Assembly (NCBI GenBank): GCA_037349105.1
Contig: JAYJMM010000106.1
Location: 2,418,001 to 2,482,000 of the forward strand
Source of the DNA: Limnomonas spitsbergensis
Lineage: Eukaryota; Chlorophyta; Chlorophyceae; Chlamydomonadales
Direction of reading: 5' to 3'
DNA: 64,000 nucleotides
Positions 11,937-24,700 of this stretch are shown here, in pieces. The translations under genes were made by a program, and so were the position numbers. How positions within the stretch are numbered: position 1 is the stretch's first letter; each line of letters starts with the position of its first letter. The notes beneath the pieces are model-generated. The model had not been told where the DNA came from. It ran no database searches and worked only from the letters and a program-made list of their open reading frames with translations.

Positions 11937-12788
11937 GTAGTCATGCTGATCTGAAGGGTCAGGAGGGGGGCAGGCACTCAGGTCTCAGGCAAGTCAATTT
12001 GAACGGCTGGATGGGGTCAATGACTCCGATGAAGTCAGGGCTGCGGAACTGATCCGTGATGATTCATCGTGACATGACAACATGACCAGATCTCCATTGA
12101 TAACTCTCAAATAGATCTCTGGGAGTTCTATTGAGAAGGTATGATTTCAGTGTCCAACATAGGCCATTCCTGGTCAAGCACTACCAGAAAGTATCTGTCA
12201 CCACTCAAAAACAAGATTTTGTGTGCCTAGAGATATGCCAGGTCTGGTGGTGAAAGAAATTAATATTGCCCGTCGCCCGCACTTGTTCAATTGGGCAAAT
12301 GCATTGAATCCACTCGTCTCTCGCCAGTCTCTACCCATGCAGTGAGCATCAGCCGTTTGTCATACCGAAACCTTTTTGAATAATAGGTTGATCCTCCGCA
12401 CCTGCACGCATGTTCGCTGAAGAACACGTTAAGCCCGGAGTGCCTGGAATGCTGAGAGAGTGTGGTGGGTGCCAACCCTCTGGTTTTAACTAGCCGTAAT
12501 TTTGAACGTTGCAAGTTTTACAAAGTTTCCGATCTTTGAAATTCTATCGTACATGGATCAGGTAACTTATAACTTATATGTATCAGGACGGTGCCAGATG
12601 CGATAGCAAGATTGGCTGACAAGCAAAGGAACATAAAGAATTCCATGCTGTTCCAACCGCTCCACCAACCACCACCATTCGCTCCATCAGCGAGACAACG
12701 CACCTGCATCGACGCCTTTGCTTAGAAACCAGCGCATCGTATTGGCTCTGTTCCATATGAAATAATCAGATTTTTGATTGCAGAAAAG
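11937..12788. other. divergent intergenic region
   Basis: Lies between the LRR gene start (minus) and the chorismate mutase start (plus), so it could hold both promoters. I see no clear TATA box, repeat or coding exon. A short intron ending at TTTTTGATTGCAG (12,770-12,782) in the 5' untranslated region of the chorismate mutase is possible. Confidence 0.4.
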
Positions 12789-15700
12789 ATGGTTATGTGC
12801 ACCTCAGCTCGTGAGCTGTATCAACCTCGCCTCGGCCCCCGCACTGCTTTCAGCTCCTCTAGCGCTATCTCACGGCCAATCAGCAGATCTGCGAATCTTT
12901 CCATCGCCGCTCGGTCCAGCGCCACCCAGTCCATGGACATGAGCGAAACACTATCACTTCAAAACATCCGATCCAGCTTGATTCGACAGGAGGACACCAT
13001 TATCTTCAGTCTCATCGAAAGGGCGCAGTTCGCGAGGAATGAAGCGGTGTACACCACCAGCGCGGCCATCCCAGGTATGTCCGTTAGCGAACTGTCATGC
13101 GTCGTGCATCACGCATCCTTCATCGTGCTTCATGTGCCATGCATCAGCATCATGCCTCGTTCGTGATGCATCATGCATCGTGCCCCGTGCTTCATGCATC
13201 CTGCATTATGGAACATGCATCATATATCGTCAATCGTGCATCAGCATCGTGCCCCATACATCATGCATCCTGCGTCATGCAACTTGCATCATGCAACATG
13301 CATCAGTGTCAATACTCATACCACAAGCAGCAGAGCTCTAAATCGGCCCTGTCCTGCAGGCTTCGAAAAAAACGGGCGGAGGTACTCACTGCTTGAGTAT
13401 GCCCTCCGGGAGACTGAGCAATTGCATGGGAAACTGCGACGGTACACGTCCCCGGACGAGCATGCGTTCTACCCAGAGTCTCTGCCACCTATGATCATCC
13501 AGCCGATCACGTATGACCCGGTGCTTATGCCGTGGAGCCCGACAATCAACATTAACTCAAAGATAATGGACCTGTACATCCACGAAGTGCTCCCTGGTGC
13601 TTGGGCTGGCATGGGGTATGGTGCATGGGCAAGTCTGCAGTCAGTGTGGTGCATGGTGCATGGTGCATGGTCCATGGTGCATGGCCATCCAAGGGATCAC
13701 ATATGAGCCTGTGCTCACAGCCTGGAGCCCGGCCACCAACACCAACTCCAAGATAATGGGGCTGTACATCAGCAAAGTGCTCCAAGGTGCAGGCTACGGC
13801 GGTTCACGTGGTGCATGCTGCATGGGCAGGGCAGTTAATAGCTCGGGTGGGCATGGCAAATGGGCACATGTTGCATACGCAGGGAAACATTTCACATGGT
13901 GCAAGGTGCTTGAGTTTTCATGGTGCATGGGCAGGTCAGCGGTTGCCATGGTGCATAGGTTAGCATGATGAATGAGGAGGGCAGCGGTTGGCATGGTGCA
14001 TGGGCAGGGCAGCGGTTGGCATGGTGCATGGGCAAGATAGCGTTTGGCATGGTGCATGGGCAGGACAGCAGTTGGCATGGTGCATGGGCAGGGCAGCGTT
14101 TGGCATGGTGCATGGGTTAGCATAATGCATGGGCAGGGCAGGGGTCAGCATGGTGCATGGCCAGTTGTAAGCATGGCGCATGGGCAGGGCAGCGGCTAGC
14201 ATGGTGCATGATGCATAGACAGTGGCCATTGGTGCATGGACAGGGCAGCGATTTGCATGGTGCATGAAACATATCTGTATGCTGTGATATCCGCATGTCA
14301 GATGGTGGACTTGGGGCAAGAATGCGAAATACATCTTTCACTGCTCGTCTGACTGATGTCATTTTGAATTTAAATATCTGTGGGTTGTTACAGCTGTTGC
14401 TGCTGATGATCTAAATATGTGTGGATATGTGACAGCCGTTGCTGCTGATCCTGGATTTCAATGTTCATCTGCCTCCACGGCTTTTAGTATCGTCTAGGTA
14501 TTAAGCTGGACCCTGAGTCCTCAAATACTGATCCCTAATCCTGGGCTGCTTTCACACTTGTTGGAATCCCAGCCCCTAGGGATGGCACCCGCTGCAGATC
14601 ATCATTTCTGTATCTTTTTGACAAAGTCACTGCCACATTGAAAATACAATCCGCCTCCACGGCTTACCGTAAGGTGTGAAAGCTCACGTGGATGACAACA
14701 ACCACCGGTAGGTGATGTCACACGTTCATAGTATTTTGCATTTATTTTGCTCAGTGGATTTCATGCCAAGACACAAATCTCCGCCTCCTTCTCCACAGGT
14801 GCCGCAGCTTCTAAGGACAAAAAAAAACTAAACCTAACAACTACGCACCTACCTACCAACTAACTACCTACCTGGATCTACTTGTATTCATTCATTTATT
14901 TCATATTTCTGCCGGGTCTTGATTTCAGCTCAAGAATCAATCCACCTCTGCTCCTGCTGCAGGCATCACCAACCCTGGGGATGACAACACCTATGGATCA
15001 TCCTTTCTTTATTCAGTTATTTGACATTCTGCACTAGTTTCTGCCGGGGGGTGACTTCATTGTAAGAAGCAATCCACCTCTTGCATATGCAGGCATCACC
15101 AACCCTGGGGATGACAACAACTATGGATCTTCCAGCATGCTGGACGTCTCTGTCCTCCAGGCACTCAGCAAGAGAATCCACTACGGGATGTTTGTCGCCG
15201 AGGTCAAATTCCGGTGAGATTACGCTTTACCGGGTGGTGACTAGCCACGGGGGGGTGACTAGCCATCGTTTCCGCTCAGCCCACTGTCAATACGGGTAAC
15301 AGCTGCTGTGTTGTGGAACATCGTGGCATGATGACGTGGTGACGTAGTGTGTCCCCTGATGGTGATGCTAGATTCAGAGAATAAAGAGTAATGCTCGGCA
15401 TCTTCAAGTCGTGTATCAATGGAAGGTACCGCTGAGTTCAGTGCCTGCAGCATCAAGGTACGGCTGAGTTCAGTGCCTGCAGCATCAAGGTACCGCTGAG
15501 TTCAGTGCCTGCAGCATCAAGGTACCGCTGAATTCAGTGCCTGCAGCATAAAGGTACCGCTCAGTTCAGTGCCTGCAGCATCAAGGTACAGCTGAGTTCA
15601 GTGCCTGCAGCATCAAGGTACCGCTGAGTTCAGTGCCTGCAGCATAAAGGTACCGCTGAGTTCAGTGCCTGCAGCATTAAGGTACCGCTAAGTTCAGTGC

Positions 15701-18700
15701 CTGCAGCATAAAGGTACCGCTGAGTTCAGTGCCTGCAGCATAAAGGTACCGCTGAGTTCAGTGCCTGCAGCATAAAGGTACCGCTGAGTTCAGTACCTGC
15801 AGCATTAAGGTACGGCTGAGTTCAGTGCCTGCAGCATAAAGGTACTGCTGAGTTCAGTACCTGCAGCATTAAGGTACCGCTGAGTTCAGTGCCTGCAGCA
15901 TTAAGGTACCGCTGAGTTCAGTGCCTGCAGCATTAAGGTACGGCTGAGTTCAGTGCCTGCAGCATCAAGGTACCGCTGAGTTCAGTGCCTGCAGCATTAA
16001 GGTACCGCTGAGTTCAGTGCCTGCAGCATTAAGGTACCGCTGAGTTCAGTGCCTGCAGCATTAAGGTACGGCTGAGTTCAGTGCCTGCAGCATTAAGGTA
16101 CGGCTGAGTTCAGTGCCTGCAGCATAAAGGTACCGATGAGTTCAGTGCCTACAGCATAAAGGTACCGATGAGTTCAGTGCCTGCAGCATTAAGGTACGGC
16201 TGAGTTCAGTGCCTGCAGCATTAAGGTACGGCTGAGTTCAGTGCCTGCAGCATTAAGGTACCGCTGAGTTCAGTGCCTGCAGCATTAAGGTACCGCTGAG
16301 TTCAGTGCCTGCAGCATTAAGGTACGGCTGAGTTCAGTACCTGCAGCATTAAGGTACCGATGAGTTCAGTGCCTGCAGCATAAAGGTACGGCTGAGTTCA
16401 GTGCCTACAGCATTAAGGTACGGCTGAGTTCAGTGCCTGCAGCATTAAGGTACGGCTGAGTTCAGTGCCTGCAGCATTAAGGTACCGATGAGTTCAGTGC
16501 CTGCAGCATTAAGGTACCGATGAGTTCAGTACCTGCAGCATAAAGGTACCGATGAGTTCAGTACCTGCAGCATAAAGGAACCGCTGAGTTCAGTGCCTGC
16601 AGCATAAAGGTACCGATGAGTTCAGTGCCTGCAGCATTAAGGTACGGCTGAGTTCAGTGCCTGCAGCATAAAGGTACCGATGAGTTCAGTACCTGCAGCA
16701 TAAAGGTACGGCTGAGTTCAGTGCCTGCAGCATAAAGGTACCGATGAGTTCAGTGCCTGCAGCATTAAGGTACCGCTGAGTTCAGTACCTGCAGCATAAA
16801 GGTACGGCTGAGTTCAGTACCTTCAGCATTAAGGTACGGCTGAGTTCAGTGCCTGCAGCATTAAGGTACCGCTGAGTTCAGAGCCTGCAGCATTAAGGTA
16901 CCGCTGAGTTCAGTGCCTGCAGCATTAAGGTACCGCTGAGTTCAGTGCCTGCAGCATTAAGGTACGGCTGAGTTCAGTGCCTGCAGCATTAAGGTACCGC
17001 TGAGTTCAGTGCCTGCAGCATTAAGGTACCGATGAGTTCAGTACCTGCAGCATAAAGGTACCGATGAGTTCAGTACCTTCAGCATAAAGGTACCGATGAG
17101 TTCAGTGCCTGCAGCATAAAGGTACCGATGAGTTCAGTGCCTGCAGCATTAAGGTACCGCTGAGTTCAGTACCTGCAGCATAAAGGTACCGCTGAGTTTA
17201 GTACCTGCAGCATTAAGGTACCGCTGAGTTCAGTGCCTGCAGCATTAAGGTACGGCTGAGTTCAGTGCCTGCAGCATTAAGGTACCGCTGAGTTCAGTAC
17301 CTGCAGCATTAAGGTACCGCTGAGTTCAGTGCCTGCAGCATAAAGGTACGGCTGAGTTCAGTGCCTACAGCATTAAGGTACCGATGAGTTCAGTGCCTGC
17401 AGCATAAAGGTACGGCTGAGTTCAGTGCCTGCAGCATTAAGGTTCGGCTGAGTTCAGTGCCTGCAGCATTAAGGTACCGCTGAGTTCAGTGCCTGCAGCA
17501 TAAAGGTACCGCTGAGTTCAGTGCCTGCAGCATTAAGGTACGGCTGAGTTCAGTGCCTGCAGCATTAAGGGACCGATGAGTTCAGTGCCTGCAGCATTAA
17601 GGTACCGCTGAGTTCAGTGCCTGCAGCATTAAGGTACCGATGAGTTCAGTGCCTGCAGCATTAAGGTACCGATGAGTTCAGTACCTGCAGCATAAAGGTA
17701 CGGCTGAGTTCAGTGCCTGCAGCATTAAGGTACCGCTGAGTTCAGTGCCTGCAGCATTAAGGTACCGCTAAGTTCAGTGCCTGCAGCATTAAGGTACCGC
17801 TGAGTTCAGTGCCTGCAGCATTAAGGTACCGCTGAGTTCAGTGCCTGCATTAAGGTACCGATGAGTTCAGTACCTGCAGCATAAAGGTACCGATGTGTTC
17901 AGTACCTGCAGCATAAAGGTACCGCTGAGTTCAGTGCCTGCAGCATAAAGGTACCGATGAGTTCAGTGCCTGCAGCATTAAGGTACCGCTGAGTTCAGTG
18001 CCTGCAGCATTAAGGTACCGCTGAGTTCAGTGCCTGCAGCATTAAGGTACCGCTGAGTTCAGTGCCTGCAGCATTAAGGTACGGCTGAGTTCAGTGCCTG
18101 CAGCATTAAGGTACCGATGAGTTCAGTGCCTGCAGCATTAAGGTACCGATGAGTTCAGTGCCTGCAGCATTAAGGTACCGCTGAGTTCAGTGCCTGCAGC
18201 ATTAAGGTACCGATGAGTTCAGTGCCTGCAGCATTAAGGTACCGATGAGTTCAGTACCTGCAGCATTAAGGTACGGCTGAGTTCAGTGCCTGCAGCATTA
18301 AGGTACCGCTGAGTTCAGTGCCTGCAGCATTAAGGTACCGCTAAGTTCAGTGCCTGCAGCATTAAGGTACCGCTGAGTTCAGTGCCTGCAGCATTAAGGT
18401 ACCGCTGAGTTCAGTGCCTGCATTAAGGTACCGATGAGTTCAGTACCTGCAGCATAAAGGTACCGATGTGTTCAGTACCTGCAGCATAAAGGTACCGCTG
18501 AGTTCAGTGCCTGCAGCATAAAGGTACCGATGAGTTCAGTGCCTGCAGCATTAAGGTACCGCTGAGTTCAGTGCCTGCAGCATTAAGGTACCGCTGAGTT
18601 CAGTGCCTGCAGCATTAAGGTACCGCTGAGTTCAGTGCCTGCAGCATTAAGGTACGGCTGAGTTCAGTGCCTGCAGCATTAAGGTACCGATGAGTTCAGT

Positions 18701-21700
18701 GCCTGCAGCATAAAGGTACCGATGAGTTCAGTGCCTGCAGCATTAAGGTACCGCTGAGTTCAGTGCCTGCATTAAGGTACCGATGAGTTCAGTGCCTGCA
18801 GCATTAAGGTACGGCTGAGTTCAGTGCCTGCAGCATAAAGGTACGGCTGAGTTCAGTACCTGCAGCATTAAGGTACGGCTGAGTTCAGTGCCTGCAGCAT
18901 TAAGGTACCGCTGAGTTCAGTGCCTGCAGCATTAAGGTACCAATGAGTTCAGTACCTGCAGCATAAAGGTACCGATGAGTTCAGTACCTGCAGCATAAAG
19001 GTACGGCTGAGTTCAGTGCCTGCAGCATTAAGGTACGGCTGAGTTCAGTGCCTGCAGCATTAAGGTACCGCTGAGTTCAGTGCCTGCAGCATTAAGGTAC
19101 CGATGAGTTCAGTACCTGCAGCATAAAGGTACCGATGAGTTCAGTACCTGCAGCATAAAGGTACCGATGAGTTCAGTGCCTGCAGCATAAAGGTACCGAT
19201 GAGTTCAGTGCCTGCAGCATTAAGGTACCGCTGAGTTCAGTACCTGCAGCATTAAGGTACCGCTGAGTTTAGTACCTGCAGCATTAAGGTACCGCTGAGT
19301 TCAGTGCCTGCAGCATTAAGGTACGGCTGAGTTCAGTGCCTGCAGCATTAAGGTACCGCTGAGTTCAGTACCTGCAGCATTAAGGTACCGATGAGTTCAG
19401 TGCCTGCAGCATAAAGGTACGGCTGAGTTCAGTGCCTACAGCATTAAGGTACCGCTGAGTTCAGTGCCTGCAGCATTAAGGTTCGGCTGAGTTCAGTGCC
19501 TGCAGCATTAAGGTACCGCTGAGTTCAGTGCCTGCAGCATAAAGGTACCGCTGAGTTCAGTGCCTGCAGCATTAAGGTACGGCTGAGTTCAGTGCCTGCA
19601 GCATTAAGGTACCGATGAGTTCAGTGCCTGCAGCATAAAGGTACCGATGAGTTCAGTGCCTGCAGCATTAAGGTACCGATGAGTTCAGTACCTGCAGCAT
19701 TAAGGTACGGCTGAGTTCAGTGCCTGCAGCATTAAGGTACCGCTGAGTTCAGTGCCTGCAGCATTAAGGTACCGCTAAGTTCAGTGCCTGCAGCATTAAG
19801 GTACCGCTGAGTTCAGTGCCTGCAGCATTAAGGTACCGCTGAGTTCAGTGCCTGCATTAAGGTACCGATGAGTTCAGTACCTGCAGCATAAAGGTACCGA
19901 TGTGTTCAGTACCTGCAGCATAAAGGTACCGCTGAGTTCAGTGCCTGCAGCATAAAGGTACCGATGAGTTCAGTGCCTGCAGCATTAAGGTACCGCTGAG
20001 TTCAGTGCCTGCAGCATTAAGGTACCGCTGAGTTCAGTGCCTGCAGCATTAAGGTACCGCTGAGTTCAGTGCCTGCAGCATTAAGGTACGGCTGAGTTCA
20101 GTGCCTGCAGCATTAAGGTACCGATGAGTTCAGTGCCTGCAGCATAAAGGTACCGATGAGTTCAGTGCCTGCAGCATTAAGGTACCGCTGAGTTCAGTGC
20201 CTGCATTAAGGTACCGATGAGTTCAGTGCCTGCAGCATTAAGGTACGGCTGAGTTCAGTGCCTGCAGCATAAAGGTACGGCTGAGTTCAGTACCTGCAGC
20301 ATTAAGGTACGGCTGAGTTCAGTGCCTGCAGCATAAAGGTACCGATGAGTTCAGTGCCTGCAGCATTAAGGTACCAATGAGTTCAGTACCTGCAGCATAA
20401 AGGTACCGATGAGTTCAGTACCTGCAGCATAAAGGTACGGCTGAGTTCAGTGCCTGCAGCATTAAGGTACGGCTGAGTTCAGTGCCTGCAGCATTAAGGT
20501 ACCGCTGAGTTCAGTGCCTGCAGCATTAAGGTACCGATGAGTTCAGTACCTGCAGCATAAAGGTACCGATGAGTTCAGTACCTGCAGCATAAAGGTACCG
20601 ATGAGTTCAGTGCCTGCAGCATAAAGGTACCGATGAGTTCAGTGCCTGCAGCATTAAGGTACCGCTGAGTTCAGTACCTGCAGCATTAAGGTACCGCTGA
20701 GTTTAGTACCTGCAGCATTAAGGTACCGCTGAGTTCAGTGCCTGCAGCATTAAGGTACGGCTGAGTTCAGTGCCTGCAGCATTAAGGTACCGCTGAGTTC
20801 AGTACCTGCAGCATTAAGGTACCGATGAGTTCAGTGCCTGCAGCATAAAGGTACGGCTGAGTTCAGTGCCTACAGCATTAAGGTACCGCTGAGTTCAGTG
20901 CCTGCAGCATTAAGGTTCGGCTGAGTTCAGTGCCTGCAGCATTAAGGTACCGCTGAGTTCAGTGCCTGCAGCATAAAGGTACCGCTGAGTTCAGTGCCTG
21001 CAGCATTAAGGTACGGCTGAGTTCAGTGCCTGCAGCATTAAGGTACCGATGAGTTCAGTGCCTGCAGCATTAAGGTACCGCTGAGTTCAGTGCCTGCAGC
21101 ATTAAGGTACGGCTAAGTTCAGTGCCTGCAGCATTAAGGTACCGCTGAGTTCAGTGCCTGCAGCATTAAGGTACCGCTGAGTTCAGTGCCTGCATTAAGG
21201 TACCGATGAGTTCAGTACCTGCAGCATAAAGGTACCGATGTGTTCAGTACCTGCAGCATAAAGGTACCGCTGAGTTCAGTGCCTGCAGCATAAAGGTACC
21301 GATGAGTTCAGTGCCTGCAGCATTAAGGTACCGCTGAGTTCAGTGCCTGCAGCATTAAGGTACCGCTGAGTTCAGTGCCTGCAGCATTAAGGTACGGCTG
21401 AGTTCAGTGCCTGCAGCATTAAGGTACCGATGAGTTCAGTGCCTGCAGCATTAAGGTACCGATGAGTTCAGTGCCTGCAGCATTAAGGTACCGCTGAGTT
21501 CAGTGCCTGCAGCATTAAGGTACCGCTGAGTTCAGTGCCTGCAGCATTAAGGTACCGATGAGTTCAGTACCTGCAGCATTAAGGTACGGCTGAGTTCAGT
21601 GCCTGCAGCATTAAGGTACCGCTGAGTTCAGTGCCTGCAGCATTAAGGTACCGCTAAGTTCAGTGCCTGCAGCATTAAGGTACCGCTGAGTTCAGTGCCT

Positions 21701-24700
21701 GCAGCATTAAGGTACCGCTGAGTTCAGTGCCTGCATTAAGGTACCGATGAGTTCAGTACCTGCAGCATAAAGGTACCGATGTGTTCAGTACCTGCAGCAT
21801 AAAGGTACCGCTGAGTTTAGTGCCTGCAGCATAAAGGTACCGATGAGTTCAGTGCCTGCAGCATTAAGGTACCGCTGAGTTCAGTGCCTGCAGCATTAAG
21901 GTACCGCTGAGTTCAGTGCCTGCAGCATTAAGGTACCGCTGAGTTCAGTGCCTGCAGCATTAAGGTACCGATGAGTTCAGTGCCTGCAGCATAAAGGTAC
22001 GGCTGAGTTCAGTGCCTGCAGCATTAAGGTACCGCTGAGTTCAGTGCCTGCAGCATTAAGGTACCGCTGAGTTCAGTGCCTGCAGCATTAAGGTACGGCT
22101 GAGTTCAGTGCCTGCAGCATTAAGGTACGGCTGAGTTCAGTGCCTGCAGCATTAAGGTACCGCTGAGTTCAGTGCCTGCAGCATTAAGGTACCAATGAGT
22201 TCAGTACCTGCAGCATAAAGGTACCGATGAGTTCAGTACCTGCAGCATAAAGGTACGGCTGAGTTCAGTGCCTGCAGCATAAAGGTACCGATGAGTTCAG
22301 TGCCTGCAGCATAAAGGTACGGCTGAGTTCAGTGCCTACAGCATTAAGGTACGGCTGAGTTCAGTGCCTGCAGCATTAAGGTACCGATGAGTTCAGTGCC
22401 TGCAGCATTAAGGTACCGCTGAGTTCAGTACCTGCAGCATAAAGGTACCGATGAGTTCAGTGCCTGCAGCCTAAAGGTACGGCTGAGTTCAGTGCCTGCA
22501 GCATAAAGGTACCGATGAGTTCAGTGCCTGCAGCATTAAGGTACCGCTGAGTTCAGTACCTGCAGCATAAAGGTACCGCTGAGTTCAGTACCTGCAGCAA
22601 TAAGGTACCGATGAGTTCAGTGCCTGCAGCATTAAGGTACCGCTGAGTTCAGTGCCTGCAGCATTAAGGTACCGCTGAGTTCAGTGCCTGCAGCATTAAG
22701 GTACGGCTGAGTTCAGTACCTGCAGCATTAAGGTACCGCTGAGTTCAGTGCCTGCAGCATTAAGGTACCGCTGAGTTCAGTGCCTGCAGCATTAAGGTAC
22801 GGCTGAGTTCAGTGCCTGCAGCATTAAGGTACCGCTGAGTTCAGTGCCTGCAGCATTAAGGTACCGCTGAGTTCAGTGCCTGCAGCATTAAGGTACCGCT
22901 GAGTTCAGTACCTGCAGCATAAAGGTACCGATGAGTTCAGTACCTGCAGCCTAAAGGTACGGCTGAGTTCAGTGCCTGCAGCATAAAGGTACCGATGAGT
23001 TCAGTGCCTGCAGCATTAAGGTACCGCTGAGTTCAGTACCTGCAGCATCAAGGTACCGCTGAGTTCAGTGCCTGCAGCATTAAGGTACCGCTGAGTTCAG
23101 TACCTGCAGCATTAAGGTACCGCTGAGTTCAGTGCCTGCAGCATTAAGGTACGGCTGATTTCAGTGCCTGCAGCATTAAGGTACCGATGAGTTCAGTACC
23201 TGCAGCATTAAGGTACCGATGAGTTCAGTGCCTGCAGCATTAAGGTACGGCTGAGTTCAGTGCCTGCAGCATAAAGGTACCGATGAGTTCAGTGCCTGCA
23301 GCATTAAGGTACCGCTGAGTTCAGTGCCTGCAGCATTAAGGTACCGCTGAGTTCAGTGCCTGCAGCATTAAGGTACCGCTGAGTTCAGTGCCTGCAGCAT
23401 TAAGGTACCGCTGAGTTCAGTGCCTGCAGCATTAAGGTACCGCTGAGTTCAGTGCCTGCAGCATTAAGGTACGGCTGAGTTCAGTGCCTGCAGCATTAAG
23501 GTACCGCTGAGTTCAGTACCTGCAGCATAAAGGTACTGATGAGTTCAGTGCCTTCAGCATTAAGGTACCGATGAGTTCAGTACCTGCAGCATAAAGGTAC
23601 GGCTGAGTTCAGTGCCTGCAGCATTAAGGTACCGCTGAGTTCAGTGCCTGCAGCATTAAGGTACCGATGAGTTCAGTGCCTGCAGCATTAAGGTACCGCT
23701 GAGTTCAGTGCCTGCAGCATAAAGGTACCGCTGAGTTCAGTGCCTGCAGCATTAAGGTACGGCTGAGTTCAGTGCCTGCAGCATTAAGGTACCGATGAGT
23801 TCAGTGCCTGCAGCATAAAGGTACCGCTGAGTTCAGTGCCTGCAGCATTAAGGTACGGCTGAGTTCAGTGCCTGCAGCATTAAGGTACCGCTGAGTTCAG
23901 TGCCTGCAGCATTAAGGTACCGCTGAGTTCAGTGCCTGCAGCATTAAGGTACCGATGAGTTCAGTACCTGCAGCATAAAGGTACCGATGAGTTCAGTACC
24001 TGCAGCATTAAGGTACCGATGAGTTCAGTGCCTGCAGCATAAAGGTACCGATGAGTTCAGTGCCTGCAGCATTAAGGTACCGCTGAGTTCAGTACCTGCA
24101 GCATAAAGGTACTGATGAGTTCAGTGCCTGCAGCATTAAGGTACCGATGAGTTCAGTACCTGCAGCATAAAGGTACGGCTGAGTTCAGTGCCTGCAGCAT
24201 TAAGGTACCGCTGAGTTCAGTGCCTGCAGCATTAAGGTACCGCTGAGTTCAGTGCCTGCAGCATTAAGGTACCGCTGAGTTCAGTGCCTGCAGCATAAGG
24301 TACCGCTGAGTTCAGTGCCTGCAGCATTAAGGTCACGGCTGAGTTCAGTACCTGCAGCATAAAGGTACTGATGAGTTCTGTGCCTTCAGCATTAAGGTAC
24401 CGATGAGTTCAGTACCTGCAGCATAAAGGTACGGCTGAGTTCAGTGCCTGCAGCATTAAGGTACCGCTGAGTTCAGTGCCTGCAGCATAAAGGTACCGCT
24501 GAGTTCAGTGCCTGCAGCATTAAGGTACCGCTGAGTTCAGTGCCTGCAGCATAAAGGTACCGCTGAGTTCAGTGCCTGCAGCATTAAGGTACGGCTGAGT
24601 TCAGTGCCTGCAGCATTAAGGTACCGATGAGTTCAGTGCCTGCAGCATAAAGGTACCGCTGAGTTCAGTGCCTGCAGCATTAAGGTTCGGCTGAGTTCAG

